A stretch of 64,000 nt of DNA from an uncultured Lachnospiraceae bacterium (GCA_947632515.1 CANRPO010000010.1:32309-96308), one strand, 5' to 3'; shown: positions 16,209 to 25,690, numbered from the stretch's first letter. Notes: generated by a model not told the origin, from the letters alone. Numbers and translations: made by a program.

Positions 16209-16796
16209 ATGAGACCGAATCCCAAACCACAGGAAATGTACAGACATTTTAAAGGAAATATCTATCAGATACGCTGTCTCGCGAAACACAGTGAGACGGG
16301 CGAGACGATGGTGGTATATCAGGCGATGTACGACACCTTTCAGATCTATGCAAGACCGCTGGATCTGTTTATGGGAGAGGTGGACAGAGTCAAGTATCCC
16401 GACGCAAAGCAGAGGTATCGTTTTGAGCTGCTGCAGGATATGGACGATATGGCGGAGCCGGGTGCGTGGAGCGGATATGAGCGGGCCGAGCGGCGGGAGA
16501 CGCCGGCGGCAGAGACCGGAATCCCGGCTCAGACAGAGACGCCCGCACAGACGGCGGAAAAGGAACAACAATTAAATATCGATCCTCTGGTGATGGAATT
16601 TTTGGATGCGGACACTTACGAGCGAAGACTGCACATTTTGGCGGCCTTGCGGGACAGGGTTACCGACGATATGATCAATACGATGGCGGTCGCCGTCGAT
16701 CTGGAGATCAAGGATGGCAGCGTCGAAGAGCGGTACGAGGAGCTGAAAAACTGTCTGCTCACCTTCGAGAAGTACGAGTGTAACAGATTGAGATAG
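16209..16796 (+). CDS. DUF1653 domain protein
   Basis: A 195-residue protein. The N-terminal 65 residues match the DUF1653 pattern (YRHFKGNIYQIRCLAKHSET, then MVVYQAMY and FMGEVDR), a small beta-rich domain of unknown function. A Glu/Thr/Pro-rich linker (about 95-125) leads to a helical C-terminal part (LVMEFLDADTYERRLHIL) not typical of minimal DUF1653 proteins. It sits behind two LexA-type boxes, which suggests induction by DNA damage; that would be a new hint to its role. The next gene starts 57 bp on. Confidence 0.8.
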   Translation: MRPNPKPQEMYRHFKGNIYQIRCLAKHSETGETMVVYQAMYDTFQIYARPLDLFMGEVDRVKYPDAKQRYRFELLQDMDDMAEPGAWSGYERAERRETPAAETGIPAQTETPAQTAEKEQQLNIDPLVMEFLDADTYERRLHILAALRDRVTDDMINTMAVAVDLEIKDGSVEERYEELKNCLLTFEKYECNRLR

Positions 16797-16853
16797 GCCG
16801 GCGAAAAGCTGTCTCCGGAGGATCGGCAAATGATCTCTGACAGGAGGTAGCGT

Positions 16854-17798
16854 ATGGCTTATGATTTGGAGAACAGGCTTGTGGTTGGCGTATCGTCGCG
16901 GGCGCTGTTTGACCTGACGTACGAGAACAAGATCTTTGAGTCGGAAGGGGTGGAGGCTTACTGCCGATACCAGATCGAACACGAGAACGACATTCTTCGG
17001 CCGGGACCAGGATTTCCGCTGATCAAAGCGCTGCTTAATTTGAATAATTTACCAAACCACGAGGGCAGCGTAGAGGTTATCATTATGTCAAGGAACAGTC
17101 CCGACTCCTCGCTGCGGGTCTTTAAGGCGATCGAGCACTACGGCCTGAATATCACGAGGGCGGTTCTCGCCAGCGGAGCGTCTTTGGCGCCGTATTTGTC
17201 CGCGTTTAAGACGGACCTTTTTCTGTCGGCGTATGAGGATGACGTGCAGAGCGCGATCGACTCCAATATCGCGGCGGGCATTATCTGTACGGATGGTCTG
17301 CGCACCTATGACTGCGATCATCAGATCAGGCAGATACGGATAGCTTTCGACGGGGATGCGGTGCTCTTTTCGGACGAGTCGGAACAGATTTTCAGGGAAC
17401 ACGGCCTGGAGGCTTTTGAGGAGAACGAGAGGCGCAATGCGGACAACCCGCTTAAGGCGGGGCCCTTTGCCAAATTCTTAAAGACGCTGTCCGAATTGCA
17501 GAAAGACTTCACGCAGGAGGAGGCGCCCATCAGGACGGCGCTTGTCACGACGCGCTGCGCACCGGCGCATGAGCGGGTGATCCGCACCTTGCGGGCGTGG
17601 AATGTGCGTATCGACGAGGTTTTCTTCCTCGGCGGAGTCCGCAAGAAGGATGTGCTTGAGGCGTTCGGGGCGCACATTTTCTTCGACGATCAGTCGGTGC
17701 ACACTGCCCAGGCGTCGGAGGTCGTTCCGGCGGCGAGAGTGCCATACAAGAGCAGGAGGGTATGGGACGGGGAGCAACCCGATCCGGACAGCAGTTGA
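16854..17798 (+). CDS. 5'-nucleotidase, cytosolic cN-I type
   Basis: A 314-residue HAD-fold nucleotidase related to eukaryotic NT5C1, dephosphorylating nucleoside 5'-monophosphates. Family motifs: LVVGVSSRALFDL at the start (Asp nucleophile region, residues 9-21), IMSRNSPDSSLRVF, GLNITRAVLASGAS, AFDGDAVLFSDESE (about residues 161-174) and IFFDDQSVHT near 280. Length is typical. ACAGGAGGTAG precedes ATG 16854. If it shares the SOS promoter upstream, it could act in nucleotide turnover under DNA damage; that is inference. Confidence 0.87.
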   Translation: MAYDLENRLVVGVSSRALFDLTYENKIFESEGVEAYCRYQIEHENDILRPGPGFPLIKALLNLNNLPNHEGSVEVIIMSRNSPDSSLRVFKAIEHYGLNITRAVLASGASLAPYLSAFKTDLFLSAYEDDVQSAIDSNIAAGIICTDGLRTYDCDHQIRQIRIAFDGDAVLFSDESEQIFREHGLEAFEENERRNADNPLKAGPFAKFLKTLSELQKDFTQEEAPIRTALVTTRCAPAHERVIRTLRAWNVRIDEVFFLGGVRKKDVLEAFGAHIFFDDQSVHTAQASEVVPAARVPYKSRRVWDGEQPDPDSS

Positions 17799-17851
17799 CG
17801 CTAAAGCTGCGCATATACATGTGTATGCGCATGGGATGCGGATGATAAATG

Positions 17852-17861
17852 GTTTACATAA
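17852..17861 (+). repeat. GTTTACATAA copy at the sfsA-mutY start
   Basis: One exact copy ends one base before the ATG at 17863. No convincing Shine-Dalgarno sequence is present in this region, so the motif replaces the usual upstream spacing sequence. Confidence 0.8.
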
Positions 17862-17862
17862 T

Positions 17863-19581
17863 ATGAAATATAACGAGGTCATCACGGCAAACTTTATAGA
17901 GAGACCGAACAGATTTATCGCCTATGTAGAGATAGAAGGAGTGCGCACGAAGGTGCATGTGAAGAATACAGGGCGATGCAGGGAGCTGCTGCGCGAGAAT
18001 GCGCGGGTGTATCTTGCAAGGAGCGACAACCCGGAGCGCTCTACGGCTTATGATCTGGTGGCGGCGGACAAGGACGGCAGACTGATCAACATGGATTCGG
18101 GCGCGCCGAACAAGGTCGTCGAGGAGTGGCTTAAGGCGGGCGGGCTGTATGCGGACGTCAGTCTCGTGCGGCCGGAGACGGTATTTGGCAATTCCAGATT
18201 TGACTTCTATGTGGAAAGCGCCTCGGGTGCGAAGGCGTTTATCGAGGTGAAGGGCGTCACGCTGGAGAAAAACAATGTGGCCGCTTTCCCGGACGCTCCC
18301 TCCGAGAGGGCGCTGAAACATGTGGAGGAGTTGATCGAGGCGCACGCGCAGGGATATGAGGCGTACCTGATCTTCGTTGTCCAGATGAAAAACGCCGACC
18401 GGGTGGAGCCTAACCGGGCAACGCAGCCGGCGTTCGGGGATGCGCTGCAGAGGGCGAGGAGCGCGGGCGTGCGTCTGCTCGCCTACGATTGTCTGGTGGG
18501 AGAGGACAGCCTTGCGATAGACGAGGAGGTCCCCGTTGTGGTGGACAGTCTGGATTTGATTGCGAAACCGCTGCTCGCATGGTATGATACCCGTAGACGC
18601 ATCCTTCCCTGGCGGGAAGACCCTACCCCTTACCATGTATGGCTGTCGGAGATCATGCTGCAGCAGACGCGGGTGGAGGCAGTCAAGCCCTATTATGACC
18701 GATTTTTGAGGGAATTGCCGGACATTGCGAGTCTCGCCGCCGTGGAGGAAGAGAGGCTTCTGAAACTCTGGGAAGGGCTTGGCTATTACAACAGGGCGAG
18801 AAACCTGAAAAAATCGGCGATTCAGATCATGGAGGAGTATGGCGGCAGTATGCCGTCTGATCGCCGTGAGCTTTTGAAATTGTGCGGAGTCGGCAGTTAC
18901 ACGGCGGGGGCGATCGCCTCCATCGCGTTCGGGCAGCCGACGCCCGCCGTGGACGGCAATGTTCTGAGGATCCTGTCGAGGCTGCGGGCCGACGGCAGAG
19001 ATATTCTGGACGCGCGGGTGAAGAACTCCATCGAGGAGGAACTTTCAGGCGTTATGCCGAAGGACAGACCGGGGGATTTCAACCAGGCGCTCATGGAACT
19101 CGGCGCGGTAGTCTGTGTCCCAAACGGCAGTCCGAAGTGCGGGGAGTGTCCGTGGCAGGAGCTTTGCCTTGCGAGGAGACAGGGGCGGGAGACGGCATAT
19201 CCCGTCAAGTCTGCAAAGAAACCGCGCAGGATAGAGGAAAAGACGATTCTGATTATACAGTATGGGCAGCTTTTTGCGCTCCGCAAGAGGCCCGACAGGG
19301 GACTGCTTGCCGGTATGTATGAATTTCCCTCTCTGGAAGGGCATCGGAGCGAAGAGCAGGTTCTCGAGCACTTGAGACGCACGGGAGTCGTACCTCTCCG
19401 GATTCGCGCACTGCAGCCCTCAAAGCATATTTTTACGCACAGGGAATGGCATATGACGGCCTACCTGATCCGCGTGGACGATCTGGCGGGCATGGGAGAC
19501 TATGTGTTTGTGGAGCCGGACAAAATGAAGAACGAATATCCCGTCCCCTCCGCGTTTGCCGCTTACATGGATCTGATCTGA
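17863..19581 (+). CDS. SfsA - MutY fusion protein
   Basis: One uninterrupted 572-residue frame. Residues 1 to about 228 are SfsA (FIERPNRFIAYVEI, HVKNTGRCRELL, NSRFDFYVES, EVKGVTLE and PDAPSERALKH), a nuclease-fold protein of uncertain role. From about 231 it is MutY, the A/G-specific adenine glycosylase: WLSEIMLQQTRV with catalytic Glu, LCGVGSYTAGAIASIAFG and PAVDGNVLRIL with catalytic Asp, then the Cys set CVPNGSPKCGECPWQELC for a 4Fe-4S cluster and a NUDIX-like 8-oxoG recognition domain (RKRPDRGLLAGMYEFP). There is no stop or start signal at the joint. Upstream in-frame ATGs exist (17836, 17842), none with a good ribosome site. Confidence 0.92.
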   Translation: MKYNEVITANFIERPNRFIAYVEIEGVRTKVHVKNTGRCRELLRENARVYLARSDNPERSTAYDLVAADKDGRLINMDSGAPNKVVEEWLKAGGLYADVSLVRPETVFGNSRFDFYVESASGAKAFIEVKGVTLEKNNVAAFPDAPSERALKHVEELIEAHAQGYEAYLIFVVQMKNADRVEPNRATQPAFGDALQRARSAGVRLLAYDCLVGEDSLAIDEEVPVVVDSLDLIAKPLLAWYDTRRRILPWREDPTPYHVWLSEIMLQQTRVEAVKPYYDRFLRELPDIASLAAVEEERLLKLWEGLGYYNRARNLKKSAIQIMEEYGGSMPSDRRELLKLCGVGSYTAGAIASIAFGQPTPAVDGNVLRILSRLRADGRDILDARVKNSIEEELSGVMPKDRPGDFNQALMELGAVVCVPNGSPKCGECPWQELCLARRQGRETAYPVKSAKKPRRIEEKTILIIQYGQLFALRKRPDRGLLAGMYEFPSLEGHRSEEQVLEHLRRTGVVPLRIRALQPSKHIFTHREWHMTAYLIRVDDLAGMGDYVFVEPDKMKNEYPVPSAFAAYMDLI

Positions 19582-19650
19582 CGGCGGCGGATCAGGGCGG
19601 GAAATGGTAATGATCCGCACAAAAAGCATACAATAGGAACGGAGGCTTAC

Positions 19651-20676
19651 ATGAAACTGTTATCGGTAGCTGTACCATGCTATAATTCGGAACCATACAT
19701 GAGGAAGTGTATCGATTCTCTGCTTGTGGGCGGGGAGGATGTGGAGATACTGATCGTTGACGACGGCTCCACGGACAGGACGGGCGCTATCGCGGACGAG
19801 TACGCGGCGAGACATCCTTCCGTTATCAAGGTGATCCACAAGGAGAACGGAGGGCACGGCTCCGCTGTCAATGCAGGACTGGCCCATGCTGCCGGATTGT
19901 ATTTCAAGGTGGTGGACAGCGACGACTGGGTGAAGGAGAGCGCCTACTACAGGATACTGGAAGTCCTTCGGGACATCACCTCCGGCGATTCCACTCTCGA
20001 CATGTTGGTCAGCAACTTCGTCTACGAGAAGGAGGGCGAGGCGCGCCACAAGGTCATGAAGTACAGACACGCCCTGCCGCAGGATCGGATCTTTACCTGG
20101 AGTGATGTAAAGCATTTCCACAAGGGGCAATACATACTGATGCACTCCGTCATCTTTAGGACGAGACTGCTTAAGGAATGCGGACTGAAACTGCCGGACA
20201 ACACATTCTATGTGGACAATCTCTTCGTGTTTGAACCGCTTCCGTTTGTGCGCAACATGTATTACCTTGACGTCAATTTTTACCGCTATTATATCGGCAG
20301 AGAGGGGCAGTCCGTCAACGAGAAGGTCATGATCTCCAGGATCGATCAGCAGATCCGGGTCAATAAGATCATGGTCGATTACCTGACGGCAAATATGGAC
20401 AAGGTCTGCGGCAGGCGCAAACTGAAAAACTATATGATCAACTATCTGGAGATCATCACGGTCATCTCTTCCATATTGCTGATTCGCTCCGGCACGGAGG
20501 AAAATCTCGCGAAGAAACAGGAGTTGTGGCAATATATAAAGAAAAAAGACCTGAGACTCTACATGAGGCTCAGGTACGGGGTGCTCGGCAATTCCATGAA
20601 TCTGCCCGGAAAAGGCGGCCGGAAAATATCGGTGGAAGGGTATAAGATCTGCCGGCGCTTTTTCAAGTTTAACTAA
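19651..20676 (+). CDS. Family 2 glycosyltransferase
   Basis: A 341-residue GT-A fold enzyme. The start LLSVAVPCYNSEPYM, ILIVDDGSTDRTG (residues 31-43) and VVDSDDWV (DXD-type, near residue 89) are classical for GT2 proteins of the EpsJ/WcaA kind, with ENGGHGSAVNAG binding the nucleotide sugar. The C-terminal half is helical and basic (KKKDLRLYMRLRYG). GGAACGGAGG precedes ATG. It probably builds a cell-surface polysaccharide or glycolipid; the sugar cannot be inferred. It is convergent with the PAP2 gene, 21 bp apart. Confidence 0.92.
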   Translation: MKLLSVAVPCYNSEPYMRKCIDSLLVGGEDVEILIVDDGSTDRTGAIADEYAARHPSVIKVIHKENGGHGSAVNAGLAHAAGLYFKVVDSDDWVKESAYYRILEVLRDITSGDSTLDMLVSNFVYEKEGEARHKVMKYRHALPQDRIFTWSDVKHFHKGQYILMHSVIFRTRLLKECGLKLPDNTFYVDNLFVFEPLPFVRNMYYLDVNFYRYYIGREGQSVNEKVMISRIDQQIRVNKIMVDYLTANMDKVCGRRKLKNYMINYLEIITVISSILLIRSGTEENLAKKQELWQYIKKKDLRLYMRLRYGVLGNSMNLPGKGGRKISVEGYKICRRFFKFN

Positions 20677-20697
20677 GCGTCGGCAGATCAGACAGAC

Positions 20698-21402
20698 TCA
20701 GATGCTCTCGGGTTTTCTCTTGCGGCGGTTCTGCCAGTTGTGGTAGAGCGTGTACAGCACGTCGGAATGATATACGATGCCGTACATGATCCCCGCCATG
20801 ATAAAGGCTGTGAGCACATCATAGGCCGAGTGCTGCTTAATGAGCATGGTTGACATAATTATTGAAACGCACAGGACAAGAGAACCGATGCGAACTGCCT
20901 TGTGCTTTTTCAGTTTTCGGCTTTTCATGATGGCGATGTGACAGCCCAGCGAGTTGTACACATGGATGCTCGGCCACAGATTCGTGGGAGTGTCTACTCT
21001 GTACAGGGCGGCTACCATCCGCGTGAAAATGTTGTCCCGCGGCATGACGTAAGGCCGCAGATGGTGTCCGTTAGGCCACAGTGTGGACACCAGCAGGAAG
21101 ATTGTCATTCCTGTGCAGAGAAACACGAAAATCTTAAAGTAGTCGTCCCTGTCTGTCAGGAAGAAGTACCCCACCGTCACGACGACGTAGGCAAACCACA
21201 GCATGTAGGGGACGACAAATACCTCGCAGAATGGGATCAGGTCGTCGAGCGCCACGTGAATGACCTGATAACGATTCACAACAGCGTGTTCCAGGTGATT
21301 GAACCACGCCAGATATATGACGGCGTAGATGATCAGCGGAATCCCGTGCCAATACTTTTGGACAAACCGAATGAACGGCTGCTTTTGCCGATAAGTCTCC
21401 AT
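20698..21402 (-). CDS. PAP2-type integral membrane phosphatase
   Basis: A 234-residue protein with about six hydrophobic helices. Motifs on the outer face include a PAP2-like LRPYVMPRD stretch, WPSIHVYNSLGCH (motif 2 SxHxx, His near 150) and KQHSAYDVLTAF (motif 3, His near 196). These enzymes dephosphorylate phosphatidic acid or undecaprenyl diphosphate, or carry out inositol-phosphate transfer. Promoter TTGACT-16-TATGAT lies upstream. Its neighbour is a glycosyltransferase, fitting a lipid-linked glycan pathway, but that is only context. Confidence 0.85.
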   Translation of the reverse strand: METYRQKQPFIRFVQKYWHGIPLIIYAVIYLAWFNHLEHAVVNRYQVIHVALDDLIPFCEVFVVPYMLWFAYVVVTVGYFFLTDRDDYFKIFVFLCTGMTIFLLVSTLWPNGHHLRPYVMPRDNIFTRMVAALYRVDTPTNLWPSIHVYNSLGCHIAIMKSRKLKKHKAVRIGSLVLCVSIIMSTMLIKQHSAYDVLTAFIMAGIMYGIVYHSDVLYTLYHNWQNRRKRKPESI

Positions 21403-21452
21403 CGCTCATATCCCCTTTTGAAAACGGCTTTTTCTTATTTTTTATAAATGCT

Positions 21453-21480
21453 ATCATAGCAGATTGCGTGTAAAAGTCAA
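21453..21480 (-). promoter_or_regulatory. Promoter of the PAP2 gene
   Basis: Minus strand: TTGACT (21480-21475), 16-bp spacer, TATGAT (21458-21453). It lies 51 bp upstream of the gene in an AT-rich gap. Confidence 0.7.
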
Positions 21481-21595
21481 AATAAGATTTTCATAAATAT
21501 TTCTTAAATTTTCTTGAAAAAGTATCCATTATGCTTATAGTTTACGTCAAGATCCGTCTCCACATGACCAAATCGGCCTTCTTTTCAACATGATG

Positions 21596-21625
21596 TTGCA
21601 CCGCAAACCTTCCTTGTGTTATACT
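21596..21625 (+). promoter_or_regulatory. Promoter of glyA
   Basis: TTGCAC (21596-21601), 18-bp spacer, TATACT (21620-21625), 37 bp before the glyA ATG. The 259-bp gap 21403-21661 holds this and the divergent PAP2 promoter; no riboswitch fold was recognised. Confidence 0.65.
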
Positions 21626-21661
21626 AATACCGATTTTATTTTAGAAAGGCAGGAACAGGGA

Positions 21662-22900
21662 ATGTATTCATTGGACGAAGTAAGGACGGTTGACCCCGAG
21701 ATCGCGCAGGCGATCGAGGACGAGCAGAGGAGGCAGGACTCCCATATCGAGCTGATCGCGTCGGAGAACTGGGTGAGCAAAGCGGTGATGGCGGCGATGG
21801 GCAGCCCGCTCACCAACAAGTATGCGGAAGGGTACCCGGGCAAGAGATATTACGGCGGCTGCGAGTGCGTGGACGTGGTGGAGGAGCTCGCCGGAGAGAG
21901 GGCGAAAAAGCTGTTTGGCTGCGAGTATGTCAATGTGCAGCCCCACTCCGGCGCACAGGCGAACATGGCGGTGTTTTTCGCGGTCATGGAGCCGGGCGAC
22001 ACCTTCATGGGCATGAATCTGGACCACGGCGGCCATCTCTCCCACGGTTCGCCGGTCAATATGTCCGGCAAGTATTTTCACTGCGTGCCTTACGGCGTAA
22101 ACGATGATGGATTCCTTGATTATGATAATGTTCGCAAGATCGCTTTGGAGTGTAAGCCGAAGATGATCGTGGCAGGCGCGTCCGCTTATGCCAGAACGAT
22201 CGACTTTAAAAAATTCAGAGAGATCGCCGACGAGGTGGGCGCTGTGCTGATGGTGGACATTGCGCACATCGCGGGTCTTGTCGCGGCGGGCCTGCATCCA
22301 AGCCCGATCCCTTACGCCCATGTGACGACCACCACGACGCACAAGACGCTCAGAGGCCCCCGCGGCGGCATGATTATGTCCTCTCAGGAAGTGGCGGATC
22401 AGTATAATTTCAACAAGGCGATCTTCCCCGGGATTCAGGGCGGCCCGCTGATGCATGTGATCGCGGCGAAGGCTGTCTGCTTTCAGGAGGCCCTGCAGCC
22501 GTCCTTTAAGCAGTATATGCAGAATGTCGTTGACAACGCGCAGGCGCTCTGCAAGGGACTGCAGAACAGGGGCGTGAAGATCGTGTCCGGAGGTACGGAC
22601 AATCACTTGATGCTGGTCGATCTGACCACCTACGATCTGACGGGTAAGGCTGTGGAGAAGCTCTTGGACGAGGCGCACATCACGGCAAACAAGAACACGA
22701 TCCCCAACGATCCGAAATCTCCCTTCGTCACCAGCGGTATCCGTCTCGGCACGCCGGCGGCGACGTCGCGCGGCTTGAATACGGAAGATATGGATCAGGT
22801 CGCGGAGGCGATCTCCATCGTGATCAAAGAGGGAGAGAACGGAGTCGGGAAAGCGCGCGCCATTGTCAAAACGCTGACGGATAAGTACCCGTTGATATAA
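21662..22900 (+). CDS. glyA: Serine hydroxymethyltransferase
   Basis: A 412-residue PLP enzyme that interconverts serine and glycine and charges tetrahydrofolate with a one-carbon unit. Family signatures: [50 protein letters not shown], and the PLP-lysine segment [14 protein letters not shown] (Lys near residue 227). Start ATG 21662 follows AAAGGCAGGAACAGGG; the longer frame upstream overlaps the promoter. It begins a run with hom and aspartate kinase (18 and 76 bp gaps), linking glycine/serine and threonine synthesis; thyA and folA downstream complete the folate cycle. Confidence 0.97.
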   Translation: MYSLDEVRTVDPEIAQAIEDEQRRQDSHIELIASENWVSKAVMAAMGSPLTNKYAEGYPGKRYYGGCECVDVVEELAGERAKKLFGCEYVNVQPHSGAQANMAVFFAVMEPGDTFMGMNLDHGGHLSHGSPVNMSGKYFHCVPYGVNDDGFLDYDNVRKIALECKPKMIVAGASAYARTIDFKKFREIADEVGAVLMVDIAHIAGLVAAGLHPSPIPYAHVTTTTTHKTLRGPRGGMIMSSQEVADQYNFNKAIFPGIQGGPLMHVIAAKAVCFQEALQPSFKQYMQNVVDNAQALCKGLQNRGVKIVSGGTDNHLMLVDLTTYDLTGKAVEKLLDEAHITANKNTIPNDPKSPFVTSGIRLGTPAATSRGLNTEDMDQVAEAISIVIKEGENGVGKARAIVKTLTDKYPLI

Positions 22901-22918
22901 GAGAGGAGCATTTTTACT

Positions 22919-24127
22919 ATGATACATGTAGCGGTGTTAGGATACGGCACGGTGGGAAGCGGTGTCGTGGAGGTGATAGAGACCAACAAGGCGGCTATCA
23001 ACAAGCGCGCGGGCGCGGAGCTGAATATCAAGTATATTTTGGATCTGCGGGATTTTCCGGGCGATCCTTACGAGGACAAGGTCGTCCATGATTACAATAT
23101 CATTCTGAACGACCCGGAAGTGAAGGTGATCTGCGAGACGATGGGCGGCATCAAACCGGCCTACGATTTTTCCAAGCAGGCGCTCCTTGCGGGCAAGAGC
23201 GTGTGCACTTCCAACAAGGAATTGGTCGCGAGCCACGGGCCTGAACTGATCCGCATAGCCCGAGAGCATCAATGCAATTATCTGTTTGAGGCGAGCGTGG
23301 GCGGCGGTATTCCGATCATCCGCCCCCTGAACTATTCTCTGACGGCGGAGAAGATCGACACCATTACAGGTATTCTGAACGGAACGACCAACTATATCCT
23401 GACCAAGATGGACAAGGAGGGCGCGTCCTTTGAGGACGTGCTGAAAGAGGCGCAGGAGAAAGGATATGCCGAGAGAAACCCGGAGGCGGATGTGGAGGGC
23501 TACGACGCCTGCCGCAAGATCGCGATCCTCTCCTCTCTGATGTGCGGCAAGAACGTAAAATATGAGGAGATCTACACGGAGGGGATCACGAAGATCTCTC
23601 CCGAGGATTTCCGCTATGCGAAACAGATGAACAAGTCCATTAAGCTGCTCGCCATGAGCAGGGACACGGAGGAGGGGTTCTTCGCGATGGTAGCGCCCTT
23701 CCTGATCTCCGTAGAGCATCCGCTTTACGGCGTGAACGGCGTGTTCAACGCGGTCTATGTGCACGGCAATATGTTGGGCGACACGATGTATTACGGCCGC
23801 GGCGCCGGCAAGCTGCCGACGGCCAGCGCGGTGGTGTCCGACGTGGTGGACTGCGCCAGACATCTGGGCAAGACCGTCATGTGTTTCTGGGAGAATGAGG
23901 ATGTGAAGGTGACCGGTATCGAGGAGGATCAGGGCAAATTTTTCGTCAGGGTCGAAAGCGGCAGGCGGGAGGCCGCCATGGAGGCGTTCGGCGCGCTGGC
24001 CGAGATCAACGTCGGCATCTCGGAGGAATTTGCGTTCATGACACAAGTCATGACTGAGAAGGACTTCAACGACAGGATCGGGAAGATCGGCGGCTGCATC
24101 AACAGGATCAGGATCCTGAGCGCATAG
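22919..24127 (+). CDS. hom: Homoserine dehydrogenase
   Basis: A 402-residue NAD(P)-dependent oxidoreductase that makes homoserine from aspartate semialdehyde. The Rossmann motif is VAVLGYGTVGSGVVEV (residues 3-18). The catalytic region has GILNGTTNYILTKM (about 155-168) and NPEADVEGYDACRKIAIL. The C-terminal ~75 residues (FFVRVESGRREA onward) look like an ACT regulatory domain, implying threonine feedback. GAGAGGAG precedes ATG. Followed by aspartate kinase, as expected for a threonine/methionine unit. Confidence 0.96.
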   Translation: MIHVAVLGYGTVGSGVVEVIETNKAAINKRAGAELNIKYILDLRDFPGDPYEDKVVHDYNIILNDPEVKVICETMGGIKPAYDFSKQALLAGKSVCTSNKELVASHGPELIRIAREHQCNYLFEASVGGGIPIIRPLNYSLTAEKIDTITGILNGTTNYILTKMDKEGASFEDVLKEAQEKGYAERNPEADVEGYDACRKIAILSSLMCGKNVKYEEIYTEGITKISPEDFRYAKQMNKSIKLLAMSRDTEEGFFAMVAPFLISVEHPLYGVNGVFNAVYVHGNMLGDTMYYGRGAGKLPTASAVVSDVVDCARHLGKTVMCFWENEDVKVTGIEEDQGKFFVRVESGRREAAMEAFGALAEINVGISEEFAFMTQVMTEKDFNDRIGKIGGCINRIRILSA

Positions 24128-24203
24128 TCTGCGGGACTCATTGTTTCATATAATTTATAGAAGAAAGACGGAATACGGAATTGAAAATTATGAGGATGGG
24201 ATC

Positions 24204-25523
24204 ATGAGGAAAGTGGTAAAATTCGGCGGCAGTTCTCTTGCGAGCGCCGAGCAGTTCAAAAAGGTAGGAGATATTATCCGCGCGGATAAGGAGAGGAAGT
24301 TTGTTGTTCCCTCCGCCCCGGGAAAACGAAATCCCGACGATACGAAGGTGACGGACATGCTCTACGCGTGTTATGCGCTTGCCGAGGAGGGGAAGGATTT
24401 CAAGGACGAGCTTAAGGCGATCGGGGAGCGCTACCGGGAGATCATTGACGGGTTGGGGCTGACGCTCTCCCTGGAGGAAGAATTTAAGACCATTGCGCAA
24501 AACTTCAAAGCCAAGGCGGGCGACAACTATGCCGCCTCCAGAGGCGAATACCTGAACGGCATCGTTATGGCGAACTATCTCGGCTATGAGTTCATAGACG
24601 CCGCGGAGGTGGTCTTGTTCGACCGGAACGGAGAGTTCGACGCGGAGACCACGAACCGGAAACTGCGGGAACGGCTGGAAAATGTGGAGACGGCGGTCAT
24701 TCCCGGATTTTACGGCGCCTGTGAGGACGGGACGGTCAAGACCTTTTCCAGAGGCGGCTCCGACATAACGGGTTCCATCGTGGCGCGGGCGGTCAAGGCC
24801 AACGTGTACGAGAACTGGACGGACGTGTCAGGCTTTTTGATCGCGGATCCCCGTATCATCTACAAGCCCGAGGGCATTGAGACGATCACCTACAAGGAGC
24901 TGCGCGAGCTGTCCTACATGGGCGCCACGGTGCTCCACGAGGACGCCATCTTCCCGGTCAGGAGAGAAGGTATCCCGATCAACATACGCAACACCAATGC
25001 CCCTGAGGACAATGGCACATGGATCGTGGAGAGCACCTGCCAGAAACCGAAGTATGTCATCACGGGGATCGCGGGCAAGAGAGGGTTCTGTTCCGTGAAT
25101 ATCGACAAGGATATGATGAACTCTGAGATCGGGTTCGGCCGCAAGGTGCTGCAGGCGTTCGAGGAGAACGGTATCTCTTTCGAGCACGTGCCTTCGGGAA
25201 TCGACACGATGACGGTGTTCGTGCATCAGGATGAGTTCATGCACAAGGAGCAGCAGGTCGTATCGGCGATCCACAGACTGGCGGAGCCTGACCACATTGA
25301 GATCGAGGGCGACTTGGCGCTGATTGCCGTTGTGGGACGCGGTATGAAGTCCACGCGAGGCACGGCGGGCAGGATCTTCTCTGCGCTGGCTCACGCCAAC
25401 GTGAACGTCAAGATGATCGATCAGGGGTCCAGCGAGCTGAATATCATTATCGGTGTGGCGAACTCGGATTTCGAGAGCGCAATCAAAGCGATCTATGACA
25501 TTTTTGTGCGGATCCAAATTTAG
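24204..25523 (+). CDS. lysC: Aspartate kinase (monofunctional, two ACT domains)
   Basis: A 439-residue kinase that makes aspartyl phosphate, the entry to lysine, threonine and methionine synthesis. The N-terminal KFGGSSLASAEQFKKV, the region FSRGGSDITGSIVAR (about 190-204) and VYENWTDVSGFLIADPRII are diagnostic. Two C-terminal ACT domains start at VITGIAGKRGFCSVNI and LALIAVVGRGMKSTRG, giving feedback control. ATG 24204 is preferred (AGGATGG upstream). The Lachnospiraceae-type architecture without the usual short second start is seen. Cotranscription with hom and glyA is likely. Confidence 0.95.
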   Translation: MRKVVKFGGSSLASAEQFKKVGDIIRADKERKFVVPSAPGKRNPDDTKVTDMLYACYALAEEGKDFKDELKAIGERYREIIDGLGLTLSLEEEFKTIAQNFKAKAGDNYAASRGEYLNGIVMANYLGYEFIDAAEVVLFDRNGEFDAETTNRKLRERLENVETAVIPGFYGACEDGTVKTFSRGGSDITGSIVARAVKANVYENWTDVSGFLIADPRIIYKPEGIETITYKELRELSYMGATVLHEDAIFPVRREGIPINIRNTNAPEDNGTWIVESTCQKPKYVITGIAGKRGFCSVNIDKDMMNSEIGFGRKVLQAFEENGISFEHVPSGIDTMTVFVHQDEFMHKEQQVVSAIHRLAEPDHIEIEGDLALIAVVGRGMKSTRGTAGRIFSALAHANVNVKMIDQGSSELNIIIGVANSDFESAIKAIYDIFVRIQI

Positions 25524-25576
25524 GAGCGCACAATTTGCAGAAAAAATGTCAAATGTTTGCATTTTTCATAAAAATA

Positions 25577-25605
25577 TTGTCGTCTACGACATTTTGCTGT
25601 ATAAT
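25577..25605 (+). promoter_or_regulatory. Promoter with palindromic operator before the hydrogenase-like gene
   Basis: TTGTCG (25577-25582), 17-bp spacer, TATAAT (25600-25605). A perfect inverted repeat TGTCGT-CT-ACGACA (25578-25591) overlaps the -35 box, which suits a dimeric repressor. The regulator is not identifiable here. Confidence 0.6.
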
Positions 25606-25690
25606 ACGAAAAATAAAGGGAGTACAATGCATAAAATTGTACGCACAGAGGTTTATCATGCTACAAGTTCATTGATAAGGGAGGTTATAC

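Noticed and set aside
21403..21661. Riboswitch or T-box upstream of glyA
   Set aside because: The region is AT-rich with two divergent promoters; the glyA leader of ~30 nt is too short and no conserved T-box or glycine-aptamer sequence is seen.
21668..22927. 419-codon minus-strand frame opposite glyA
   Set aside because: It mirrors glyA, which is certain; composition is Arg/His-rich and start signals are absent.
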